Positions 24,092-32,333 of a stretch of 49,353 nt of DNA are shown here, piece by piece (the stretch's first letter is position 1; every line of letters begins with the position of its first letter). The position numbers and the translations under genes are program-made. The notes below the pieces were generated by a model. The model saw only the letters and a list, made by a program, of their open reading frames with translations, did no database searches and was not told the DNA's origin. The stretch comes from Actinomycetes bacterium (GTDB lineage Bacteria; Actinomycetota; Actinomycetes; Actinomycetales; Microbacteriaceae), in contig JAEWJX010000068.1 of the NCBI GenBank assembly GCA_023386365.1, positions 1 through 49,353 on the forward strand, in the 5' to 3' direction.

Positions 24092-26647
24092 TCACCCGCG
24101 ATCGCGCGCCTGCGCCGCCAGCGCCCGCTCGACCGCCGCGACCTCCTCGATCACCATGCGCCGCAGAGCAGGCACCTCGGTGTTCGCGGCGAGCCACGCG
24201 TTCGACATCTCCACCAGCTCGGCGGTGACCAGCGGCGACGGGTAGAACCCGTGCACGATGTACTGCGCCAGCTGGAAGCTGCGCTCGTCCCACACACGCT
24301 TGATCGACTCGAAGTAGAGCGGCACGAGCTCGCCCAGGACTGCCGGGTCGTTCACGTGGGTGAAGCCGAGCGCCATGTTGCGCAGCACCACGTTCGAGAT
24401 CGTCGAGTCGGTGAGCGCGGCGACGAGCGCCTTCTGCTTCGCCTCGACCGTGGGGATGGTGGCGCGCGCGCGTGCGGCGGCCTGCTGGCCGTTCGCCGTG
24501 TCGTCCTTCTCGAGCGCCGCGGCGATCTCGAGTTCGCCAGCCGCCCCGATGAGCACGAGCCCTTCGAGCAGCTCCCACCCGAGGTCGGTGTCGATCTCGA
24601 GGCCGTCGAGCGCGATCGAGCCGTCGCGGAGCCCCTGCAGGGCTTCACTGTGCTCGGGGGTGGAAGCGACGTTGGCGAAGAACTTCACGAACTGGAACTG
24701 CGCGTCCGAGCCGGCTTCCGCCGACCGGGCGAGCGTCCACAGGGCGTCGCCCACCTCGCGCACGGTCGCCTCGCGGGCGGCCGGATCGACGTAGAGCCGA
24801 GCCGTCTGCACCAGCTGGCTGAGCGAGAGGCGCATCGTGGTCGACTCGGTCTCCGGACCGATGTTGCCGAGCACCAGCTGCACGTAGTCGCGACCAGCGA
24901 TCTCGGCGTCGCGGGTGGCATCCCAGGCCGAGCCCCACACGAGCGCCCGCGCGAGCGGGTCCTGGATGCGGGCAAGTGCGTCGATCGCCACGGCGAACGA
25001 CTGCTCGTCGAGGCGGATCTTGGCGTACGCGAGGTCGTCGTCGTTGAGCAGCACCAGTGCCGGCTTGTGCAGCCCCACCAGCTCGGCGACGTCGTTCCAC
25101 TCCGTGGCGGCCAGGTCGAACTCGTGACGGTGGGTGCGCACGAGCGGCGCGTCGGCGGCCTCCGATGCGAAGTCGTAGAAGCCGATCGCGATGCGGTGCT
25201 GGCGCAGGGTCGGGTAGTCGGGGTGGGCGGTCTGCCGCACGCGGAACGCCGTGATGACGCCCGCCGCATCCGTCTCGATCTCCGGCTTCAGGGTGTTGAC
25301 CCCTGCCGTCTCGAGCCACTGCGCCGAGAAGGTCGACAGATCGCGGCCGGAGCTCTTCTCCAGCTCGCGCAGCAGGTCGGCGAGTTCGGTGTTGCCGAAG
25401 GCGTGCGCGTGGAAGTACGCGCCGACGCCGGCGAAGAACGCGTCGATGCCCACCCAGGCGGCCAGCTGCTTGAGCACCGACCCGCCCTTGGCGTAGGTGA
25501 TGCCGTCGAAGTTGACCTGCACGTCGTCGAGGTCGCGGATGTCGGCCACCACCGGGTGGGTCGACGGCAGCTGGTCCTGGCGGTACGCCCAGCTCTTCTC
25601 CATCGCCTGGAAGGTGGCCCACGCCTCCGTCCACTCGGTGGCCTCGGCGGTCGCTATGGTGGAGGCCCACTCGGCGAACGACTCGTTCAGCCACAGGTCG
25701 TTCCACCACTTCATGGTCACCAGGTCGCCGAACCACATGTGGGCGAGCTCGTGCAGGATCGTCACGACGCGACGCTCCTTGATGGCGTCGGTCACCTTCG
25801 AGCGGAACACGTACGTCTCGGTGAAGGTCACCGCGCCCGCGTTCTCCATGGCGCCCGCGTTGAACTCGGGCACGAAGAGCTGGTCGTACTTCACGAACGG
25901 GTACGGGTAGCCGAACTTCTGCTCGAAGTAGGCGAAGCCCTTGCGGGTGATGTCGAAGATGTAGTCGGCGTCGAGGTAGCCGAACAGAGACTTGCGGGCG
26001 AAGATGCCGAGCGGGATCACGCGGCCGTCGCTGCTGGTGAGCTCGCTGCGGACCACCTCGTACGGGCCGGCGACGAGCGCGGTGATGTAGCTGGAGATGC
26101 GCTTCGTCGGGTCGAACCGCCAGATCGCGGTGCCGTTGCCGAGGCGCTCCGCCTCGGGGGTGGGGGAGTTGGAGACGACCTGCCAGTTCTCGGGCGCGGT
26201 CACCGAGAAGCGGAACGTGGCCTTCAGGTCGGGCTGCTCGAACACCGAGAACACGCGACGGCTGTCGGGCACCTCGAACTGCGAATAGAGGTACACCTCG
26301 CCGTCGACGGGGTCGACGAAGCGGTGCAGGCCCTCGCCGGTGTTCGTGTAGGCGAAGTCGGCGACGACGACGAGCTCATTGGTGGGGGCGAGGCCGTCGA
26401 GCTGGATGCGCACCCCGTCGGCGACCGAGGCGCCCAGCTCGGAGCCGTTCAGCACCACCGAGTGCACCGTGTCGGTGATCGCGTCGATGAAGGTCGAGCT
26501 GCCTGCCGTGGCGGTGAAACGTACGGTCGTCGTCGACCGGAACGTCTTCTCGCTCGTGGTGAGGTCGAGCTCGATGTCGTAGCTCTCGACCTCGACGAGC
26601 GCCTTGCGCTCCTGGGCTTCGATGCGGGTGAGGTTCTCTCCAGGCAC
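24092..26647 (-). CDS. pepN: aminopeptidase N (M1 zinc metallopeptidase)
   Basis: PepN removes N-terminal residues from peptides in the cytoplasm and is the main housekeeping M1 aminopeptidase of Actinobacteria. The 851-residue protein has the exopeptidase motif GAMEN (265-269) and the zinc site HELAH (His299, Glu300, His303), with Glu322 in NESFAEW as third ligand. A C-terminal ERAP1-like helical domain follows (about 530-850). The GTG start at 26647 has aaggag 8 nt upstream. It lies downstream of the conserved unknown gene, separated by a hairpin. Confidence 0.96.
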   Translation of the reverse strand: MPGENLTRIEAQERKALVEVESYDIELDLTTSEKTFRSTTTVRFTATAGSSTFIDAITDTVHSVVLNGSELGASVADGVRIQLDGLAPTNELVVVADFAYTNTGEGLHRFVDPVDGEVYLYSQFEVPDSRRVFSVFEQPDLKATFRFSVTAPENWQVVSNSPTPEAERLGNGTAIWRFDPTKRISSYITALVAGPYEVVRSELTSSDGRVIPLGIFARKSLFGYLDADYIFDITRKGFAYFEQKFGYPYPFVKYDQLFVPEFNAGAMENAGAVTFTETYVFRSKVTDAIKERRVVTILHELAHMWFGDLVTMKWWNDLWLNESFAEWASTIATAEATEWTEAWATFQAMEKSWAYRQDQLPSTHPVVADIRDLDDVQVNFDGITYAKGGSVLKQLAAWVGIDAFFAGVGAYFHAHAFGNTELADLLRELEKSSGRDLSTFSAQWLETAGVNTLKPEIETDAAGVITAFRVRQTAHPDYPTLRQHRIAIGFYDFASEAADAPLVRTHRHEFDLAATEWNDVAELVGLHKPALVLLNDDDLAYAKIRLDEQSFAVAIDALARIQDPLARALVWGSAWDATRDAEIAGRDYVQLVLGNIGPETESTTMRLSLSQLVQTARLYVDPAAREATVREVGDALWTLARSAEAGSDAQFQFVKFFANVASTPEHSEALQGLRDGSIALDGLEIDTDLGWELLEGLVLIGAAGELEIAAALEKDDTANGQQAAARARATIPTVEAKQKALVAALTDSTISNVVLRNMALGFTHVNDPAVLGELVPLYFESIKRVWDERSFQLAQYIVHGFYPSPLVTAELVEMSNAWLAANTEVPALRRMVIEEVAAVERALAAQARDRG

Positions 26648-26660
26648 GCGTGTGCTCCTT

Positions 26661-26689
26661 CTGTGACGCGGATCGTGTCCGCATCACAG
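26661..26689 (-). terminator. 12-bp hairpin between the gene at 26698 and pepN
   Basis: Arms ctgtgacgcgga (26661-26672) and tccgcatcacag (26678-26689) pair over 12 bp with one wobble, loop tcgtg. It ends just upstream of the pepN ribosome site, so it may terminate the upstream gene or attenuate pepN. Confidence 0.6.
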
Positions 26690-26697
26690 CCTAGGCG

Positions 26698-27375
26698 TCA
26701 CACGAGCACGGTGGAGGGCGCCTGCACCGGTTCGGGAATCGTGGGGGTCGGGCGCACGATGCTCTCGACGTCGTCGATGGCGAGCGACAGCATCCGGATG
26801 AGGTACTCGTCCGGGTCGGGCACGCACGCGCGCGCGGCACCCACGACCGCGGTCGCCACGATGAGCTCGGAACTGATCGTGTCGAGGTGCGGGTACCGCG
26901 GCGAGACCAGCTGGATGTGGCTGCGGGCCCAGCGCGACGCATCCGGCACCTGGTCGAGCGCCTGCTGCGCCTCGGTGCGGATGTCGTGAGTCGGGGTACC
27001 CGCCGTCTCGAGCAGCACACACAGCGACATGATTCCCGCCGCGAGGACCCGTTGCCGCTCCATGCTGGCGATCGGCAGGGCGACGATCGCCGTGCGCAGC
27101 CCCACCAGGAGACCGAGGTCGGTGCCACCCTTCAACCCCACGACGCGCGGGATCAGCGTGAGCAGCTCGTCGCGACGGCTGTCGGCGACCAGGTCGTTCA
27201 CGCCGCGCGCGAGTGCCGCCAGCGTGCGGTCGGTGCACGCCGGATGGTCGCTCCAGCGTTCACCCGCCAGATAGGAGGCGAACTCCATGAAGCAGGCGCC
27301 TCGGCGCGGATTGCGGTGTCGGCCCGCAGACAGGTGCGGCATGACATCAGGGACGAAGGTGGTGCGTTCGCGCAT
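26698..27375 (-). CDS. conserved actinobacterial protein of unknown function
   Basis: I recognise a conserved motif but not a function in this 225-residue protein. Near the N-terminus is HLSAGRHRNPRRGACFMEFA, followed by LAGERWSDHPACTDRTL and ARGVNDLVAD, a His/Arg/Cys-rich signature that I believe recurs in actinobacterial proteins with unrelated tails. The rest is helical and Ala/Val-rich with no signal peptide. The ATG at 27375 is chosen because aggtga lies 5 nt upstream; a GTG at 27384 overlaps that site. It may be a small-ligand or nucleic-acid-binding protein, but that is a guess. Confidence 0.7.
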   Translation of the reverse strand: MRERTTFVPDVMPHLSAGRHRNPRRGACFMEFASYLAGERWSDHPACTDRTLAALARGVNDLVADSRRDELLTLIPRVVGLKGGTDLGLLVGLRTAIVALPIASMERQRVLAAGIMSLCVLLETAGTPTHDIRTEAQQALDQVPDASRWARSHIQLVSPRYPHLDTISSELIVATAVVGAARACVPDPDEYLIRMLSLAIDDVESIVRPTPTIPEPVQAPSTVLV

Positions 27376-27448
27376 CGTGATCACCTCGCAATTGCTCGTA
27401 CGTCGATTGTGCTCCTCACAGCCGACAGAGGCTAGGGGTGGAGGCTTC

Positions 27449-27454
27449 TAGACT
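27449..27454 (+). promoter_or_regulatory. -10 hexamer TAGACT, rpiB promoter
   Basis: cttcTAGACT lies 6 nt before the rpiB GTG, the same arrangement as tesB. Confidence 0.5.
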
Positions 27455-27460
27455 CGACGG

Positions 27461-27946
<486 letters not shown>

Positions 27947-27949
27947 CCG

Positions 27950-28933
27950 ATGCCCGAAGGCCACTCCGTACACCGGATCGCGCGGCAGTTCGCCGCGAAC
28001 TTCGAGGGCGCGTCCGTCGCGGTGAGTTCTCCGCAGGGCCGGTTCTCCGCGGGCGCGGCCCAGCTCGACGGGCACGAGATCGTGCAGGCGAAAGCCGTCG
28101 GCAAGCAGATGTTCCTCGAGTTCGACCACGGCCTCTGGTTGCGCGTGCACCTCGGCATGTACGGGGCGTGGGATTTCGCCGGTGACATCTCGGTCGATTC
28201 CACGATCGCCTCCGCGAACGGGCGCATGGGGCAGACCAACCAGCGGGGCACGGTCGTGGATACGGTGGTCGGCTCGCACGAGGACTCGCCGTGGTCGATC
28301 GGTGCACCCCGTCGCACCCGACTGCGCATGGCCGAGTCGGAGAAGCTCGGCGCCGAACTCGAGACCTGGCCCCCGGAGCCCGTCGGGGCGGTGCGGGTGC
28401 GTCTGCTCACCGAGACGGCGTGCGCCGACCTCCGCGGACCGACCGCGTGCGAAGTGCAGACCATCGAAGAGGTCGACCGGACGATCGCGAAACTCGGCCC
28501 CGATCCGATGGTCGACGACCTCACCGAGGGCGAGGAGCGCTTCACCGCCGTCGTGCGCCGCAAACCGACGCCGATCGCCCTGCTCCTCATGGACCAGTCG
28601 GTGGTGTCGGGGATCGGCAACGTCTACCGTGCCGAGCTGCTGTTCCGTGCCCGGCTCGACCCGTTCCGCCCCGGCCGCGATGTGCCCGAAGAGACGGTGC
28701 GCGAACTCTGGCGCGACTGGGTGCACCTGCTGCGCATCGGGGTGGAGACGGGGCAGATGCTCACCATGGACGACCTCGACGAGGAGGCGTACCGCAAGGC
28801 CCTCGCCTCCCGCGACGACCGCCACTGGGTCTACCACCGCACCGGCGAACCATGCCGCGTATGCGGAACCGGCATCGCGATGACCGAGCTCGGCGGCCGC
28901 AAGCTGTACTGGTGCCCTGTCGACCAGGTCTGA
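27950..28933 (+). CDS. nei: Fpg/Nei-family DNA glycosylase (Nei2-like)
   Basis: This 327-residue base-excision repair enzyme removes oxidised bases and cuts the abasic site. The N-terminus PEGHSVHRIAR places the catalytic Pro and Glu right after Met, as in Nei-type enzymes. The H2TH region is seen in MDQSVVSGIGNVYRAELLFRA. The C-terminal zinc finger has Cys302, Cys305 and Cys322, but the fourth ligand position (325) is Asp (CPVDQV) instead of Cys. It is translated 3 nt after rpiB and followed by a PaiB-like gene. Confidence 0.92.
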   Translation: MPEGHSVHRIARQFAANFEGASVAVSSPQGRFSAGAAQLDGHEIVQAKAVGKQMFLEFDHGLWLRVHLGMYGAWDFAGDISVDSTIASANGRMGQTNQRGTVVDTVVGSHEDSPWSIGAPRRTRLRMAESEKLGAELETWPPEPVGAVRVRLLTETACADLRGPTACEVQTIEEVDRTIAKLGPDPMVDDLTEGEERFTAVVRRKPTPIALLLMDQSVVSGIGNVYRAELLFRARLDPFRPGRDVPEETVRELWRDWVHLLRIGVETGQMLTMDDLDEEAYRKALASRDDRHWVYHRTGEPCRVCGTGIAMTELGGRKLYWCPVDQV

Positions 28934-28952
28934 CATCCCGAGCGAGGAACCC

Positions 28953-29576
28953 ATGCGCCACACGCCCCACTACCTGATGACCGACGTCGACGAGGTCAAG
29001 CGGCTCATCCGACGCAACCCGTGGACGACGTACGTGTCGAACACCTCGAAGGGGCTCGTCGCCTCCCACTACGCGACGCTGCTGGAGGAGACCGACGACG
29101 ACACCATCTCGATCGTGTCCCACTTCGGTCGACCCGACGAGGTGGCCCACGAGCTGGGGCAGCACGAGGTGCTCGTCATCGTGCAGGGCCCGCACGGCTA
29201 CATCTCGCCCGGGTGGTATGCCGAGGGTGACTTCATCCCCACCTGGAACCACGTCACCGCGCACCTGTGGGGCGTGCCCGAGATCCTGTCGGCGGAGGAG
29301 AACTTCCGCATCCTGCACCGGCTCACCGATCACTTCGAAGAGCGGATGCCTCACCCGCGTTCGCTGCACATCGACGAGCCGTACGCGGAACGCATCGCGA
29401 AGGGCACCGTGGGGCTCCGCATCCGCGTCACCCGGTTCGACGCGCGCGCGAAGCTCAGTCAGAACAAGTCGGACGACGTGCGTGCCACCATCATCGGCGC
29501 CCTCGACGGGGACGGTCCGTACAACGATGCGGCGCTCGCCGCGGAGATGAAGCGCGTCGGCGGTCGCCACTCGTGA
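28953..29576 (+). CDS. PaiB-like FMN-binding negative regulator family protein
   Basis: This 207-residue protein belongs to the PaiB/FMN-binding split-barrel family. It begins MRHTPHYLMTDVDEVKRLI, contains VSHFGRPDEVAHELGQHEVLVIVQGPHGYISPGWY and WNHVTAHLWGVPEIL, and ends in the helix FDARAKLSQNKSDD. B. subtilis PaiB affects sporulation and protease genes, but direct DNA binding by family members is not well shown. It overlaps the amidohydrolase gene by GTGA. Confidence 0.88.
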   Translation: MRHTPHYLMTDVDEVKRLIRRNPWTTYVSNTSKGLVASHYATLLEETDDDTISIVSHFGRPDEVAHELGQHEVLVIVQGPHGYISPGWYAEGDFIPTWNHVTAHLWGVPEILSAEENFRILHRLTDHFEERMPHPRSLHIDEPYAERIAKGTVGLRIRVTRFDARAKLSQNKSDDVRATIIGALDGDGPYNDAALAAEMKRVGGRHS

Positions 29577-31048
29577 CCGCGACGCTGCTCACCCGCGCCC
29601 GGCTGGTCGGTCCCGACGGCACGGCCGCCGCGCCGTGTGACGTGCTGCTGCGCGACGGGCGGATCGCCGAGATCGCGCCGCGCATCGACGCCCCGGACGC
29701 GGAGACGGTCGCCCTCGACGGCCGGTTCCTCATGCCCGGGCTGTGGGACGGTCACGTGCACATGGGGCAGTGGGCGGCGGTGTCGCGGCGGCTGGACGTG
29801 TCGTCGGCGCGGTCGGCGGCGGAGGCCGCCGCCCTCGTGCGGGCGCGGGTCGACCAGGGCTGGGATCCGTCCGAGATCCTGCTCGGCTACGGGTTCCGCG
29901 ACGCGCTCTGGCCGGACGCTCCGAGTGCCGAACTGCTCGCCGTCGGCGAGGTGGCGGTGGCTCTCGTGTCGGGCGACGTGCACACGGTGTGGTCGAACGC
30001 GGCACTCGCGCGGCGACTCGGGCTGGGCGCAGACGCCTGGTGGCTCAACGAGCAGGCGGCGTTCGACCTGAACGTGCGGCTCTCGGCCGCCGATGAGGCC
30101 ACGGTCGACCGCTGGGTGGCGGATGCGGCGGCGGCGGCTGCGGCGCGCGGCGTCACCGGCATCGTCGACCTGGAGATGAGCGGCACGGTCCCCGCGTGGG
30201 GTCGTCGCGTCGCATCCGGCCTGCGCGCCCTGCGGGTGAAGGCGGGCGTCTACCCGGTCGACCTGGATGCGGTCGCCGCGCGGGGACTGCGCACCGGCGA
30301 CCCGATCCCGGGCGCCGGCGACCTCGCCACTGTCGCGTGGTTCAAGCTCTTCACCGACGGTGCGCTCAACTCGCGCACCGCGTGGTGCGCCGATCCGTAC
30401 CCGGGCGGAGGAGGCCACGGGCTCCCCACCTACACGGATGCGGAGCTCCTCGAGGCGGCGCGTGCCGGCTTGGCCGTCGGTCTGGTGCCGACGATCCACG
30501 CGATCGGCGACCGCGCCGTCACGCAGGCGCTCGACACGTTCGCTGCTCTCGCGATCCCCGCCGCGGCGGCCGACCGCGGCCGCATAGAACACGCACAGCT
30601 GGTGCTGCCCGAGGATGCACCCCGGTTCGCTGCGCTGGGCGTGCGCGCCAGCGTGCAGCCGGAGCACGCGATGGATGACCGCGACGTCGCCGACCATCAC
30701 TGGGCGGGCCGCACGGACCGCTCGTTCGCGTACCGCACGCTGCTCGACGCGGGTGCCGTGCTGGAGCTCGGTTCGGATGCGCCGGTCGCGCCGCTGGATC
30801 CATGGGCGACCCTCGCCGCCGCCGTCACCCGCTCCCGCGACGACCGCGCGCCGTGGCATCCGGAGCAGTCGCTGCCGCTCGGTGCGGCGCTCGCCGCATC
30901 CTGGGGCGGTGTATCCGGGGTGGCGGTCGGAGGCGCCGCCGACCTGGTGATCCTCGATGCCGACCCGTACGCGGTCGACCCGGCGTCGCTGCGCACCACC
31001 CCCGTCCACGCGACGCTCGTCGCGGGCGCCTTCACCCACCACCCCTGA
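29573..31048 (+). CDS. amidohydrolase family protein (YtcJ-like, metal-dependent)
   Basis: This 491-residue protein is a TIM-barrel metal-dependent hydrolase of the amidohydrolase-3/YtcJ branch. Metal-binding HVH lies in MPGLWDGHVHMGQW; later elements are WFKLFTDGALNSRTAW, the IHAIGDRAV block, RIEHAQLVLPEDAPR and the Asp in LELGSDAPVAPLDPW. The GTG start at 29573 overlaps the PaiB stop (GTGA). The substrate is unknown. A strong terminator follows. Confidence 0.87.
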   Translation: MTATLLTRARLVGPDGTAAAPCDVLLRDGRIAEIAPRIDAPDAETVALDGRFLMPGLWDGHVHMGQWAAVSRRLDVSSARSAAEAAALVRARVDQGWDPSEILLGYGFRDALWPDAPSAELLAVGEVAVALVSGDVHTVWSNAALARRLGLGADAWWLNEQAAFDLNVRLSAADEATVDRWVADAAAAAAARGVTGIVDLEMSGTVPAWGRRVASGLRALRVKAGVYPVDLDAVAARGLRTGDPIPGAGDLATVAWFKLFTDGALNSRTAWCADPYPGGGGHGLPTYTDAELLEAARAGLAVGLVPTIHAIGDRAVTQALDTFAALAIPAAAADRGRIEHAQLVLPEDAPRFAALGVRASVQPEHAMDDRDVADHHWAGRTDRSFAYRTLLDAGAVLELGSDAPVAPLDPWATLAAAVTRSRDDRAPWHPEQSLPLGAALAASWGGVSGVAVGGAADLVILDADPYAVDPASLRTTPVHATLVAGAFTHHP

Positions 31049-31060
31049 CTCCCGGACGCA

Positions 31061-31097
31061 ACGAGAAAGGCCCCGCACACGGCGGGGCCTTTCTCGT
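31061..31097. terminator. perfect 16-bp bidirectional terminator
   Basis: The arms acgagaaaggccccgc (31061-31076) and its exact complement (31082-31097) enclose the loop acacg, with the ctttctcg side giving a short T-rich tail. It separates the convergent amidohydrolase and dps genes. Confidence 0.9.
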
Positions 31098-31105
31098 ACG
31101 GAAAC

Positions 31106-31600
31106 CTACTTCGTCGCGAGGTGCGAGAAGAGGAACCAGCGGTCCTTGTCGAGACCGTTCGCGATCTCAATCGCGATGTCCTGCGACGGCAGGTCGAGCT
31201 CGTCGAGCTCGTCGACGGCCGTGCGCACGATCGCCAGCGTCGCATCGATCTGCGCGATGACGGCCGCGATGGTCGCATCCGACTGGTGGAAGCCGTCGGC
31301 GAGGGCCGGGGTCGTGGTGTTCGCGGCGACCGTCTGGATGCGGGCGTCGACCGGCAGGCCGAGCGCCACGATCCGCTCGGCGGCGAGGTCGGCCCAGTCC
31401 TGGGCGTGGGCGACGAGCGTGTCGAGGAACTCGTGCACGCCGATGAAGTTGGCTCCGCGCACGTGCCAGTGGGCCTGCTTGCCGTCGACGGCGAGCGCCT
31501 GCAAGTTCACGACGACGGGGCTGAGGAACTGGGCGACACCCGCGGTCACGTCGGGGTCGAGCGAGCTGGTGGGGATGGTCTTGGTCTTGGCGTCAGTCAT
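31106..31600 (-). CDS. dps: Dps-family ferritin-like protein
   Basis: Dps proteins form 12-subunit shells that oxidise and store iron and shield DNA in stress. The 164-residue protein has the intersubunit ferroxidase ligands in QAHWHVRGANFIGVHEFLDT (His, His) and AQDWADLAAERIVALG (Asp, Glu). The N-terminal about 15 residues are short and only mildly basic, so direct DNA binding is uncertain. The ATG has ggaaggag 8 nt upstream. A promoter is visible at 31647-31674. It borders the devRS operon, fitting a dormancy/oxidative role. Confidence 0.93.
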   Translation of the reverse strand: MTDAKTKTIPTSSLDPDVTAGVAQFLSPVVVNLQALAVDGKQAHWHVRGANFIGVHEFLDTLVAHAQDWADLAAERIVALGLPVDARIQTVAANTTTPALADGFHQSDATIAAVIAQIDATLAIVRTAVDELDELDLPSQDIAIEIANGLDKDRWFLFSHLATK

Positions 31601-31646
31601 CGTGTCGTCTCCTTCCGGCCGGCGTCACCGGCCTCCGTCTGGTTCA

Positions 31647-31674
31647 ACGCTACTCAGACTGGAGCATTCCGCAA
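31647..31674 (-). promoter_or_regulatory. dps promoter (TTGCGG - 16 nt - TAGCGT)
   Basis: On the minus strand TTGCGG (31669-31674) and TAGCGT (31647-31652) are separated by 16 nt. Transcription would start about 40 nt before the dps ATG, which has a good ribosome site. I see no DevR box in this leader. Confidence 0.5.
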
Positions 31675-31712
31675 CGAAGATGAGGCTGTCCTGACCGGGG
31701 GTTGACAGGGCG

Positions 31713-32333
31713 TCAGCGGCGGTGTTCGAGCCCGTACACGGCGGCCTGGGTGCGTCGCTCCATCCCGAGCTTCGCGAGCAGGCCGGAGACGTAGTTCTTC
31801 ACCGTCTTCTCGGCGAGCCCGAGCCGTTCGCCGATCTGGCGGTTGGTGAGGCCTTCGGTGATGAGGTCGAGCACCTGCCGCTCACGGAGGGTGAGTTCCG
31901 GTTCGTCGGGTCGTGGCGCCGAGAACGCCTCCGCCACTTTCTCGCTCACGCGCGCCGACAGCAGGGTGCCCCCGGCGGCCACCTTGCGCACGCCGTCGAT
32001 GAGTCCGCGGGCCCGGATGTCTTTCAGCACGTATCCGGAGGCTCCGGCGAGCACCGCCGAGCGGCTGGCTTCGTCGTCGTCGTAGGCGGTGAGCATGAGG
32101 CAGCGGATGTCGGGGTGGGCGGATCGGATGGCGCGGCACAGTTCGATGCCGTCGCCGTCGGGCAGGCGCACGTCGAGCACCACCACGTCGGGGTTGGTGA
32201 CGGCGATCTTCGCGAGGGTGCCGCGCACGGCACCGGATTCGCCGACGACCTCGAGGTCGCGTTCGGCGTCGATCAGGTCGGCGATGCCGCGGCGGACGAT
32301 CTCGTGGTCGTCGACGAGGAAGACGCGGGTCAC
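31713..32333 (-). CDS. devR: NarL/FixJ response regulator DevR/DosR-like
   Basis: This 206-residue regulator has a receiver domain with acidic pocket Asp8/Asp9, phosphoacceptor Asp54 (VVVLDVRLPDGDG), Thr82 and Lys104, and a LuxR-type HTH at about 146-206 (LTLRERQVLDLITEGLTNRQ, then LGLAEKTVKNYVSGLLAKLG). It closely follows the DevR pattern, including the KNYVSGLL recognition helix. The GTG at 32333 overlaps the devS stop by GTGA. It probably activates the operons carrying GGGACC-type boxes in this window. Confidence 0.93.
   Translation of the reverse strand: MTRVFLVDDHEIVRRGIADLIDAERDLEVVGESGAVRGTLAKIAVTNPDVVVLDVRLPDGDGIELCRAIRSAHPDIRCLMLTAYDDDEASRSAVLAGASGYVLKDIRARGLIDGVRKVAAGGTLLSARVSEKVAEAFSAPRPDEPELTLRERQVLDLITEGLTNRQIGERLGLAEKTVKNYVSGLLAKLGMERRTQAAVYGLEHRR

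Noticed and set aside
23987..26989. 1000-codon open frame on the plus strand opposite pepN
   Set aside because: It is antisense to pepN, whose motifs (GAMEN, HELAH) are unmistakable. The translation is Val/Arg/Glu-rich, as expected from a GC-rich shadow frame.
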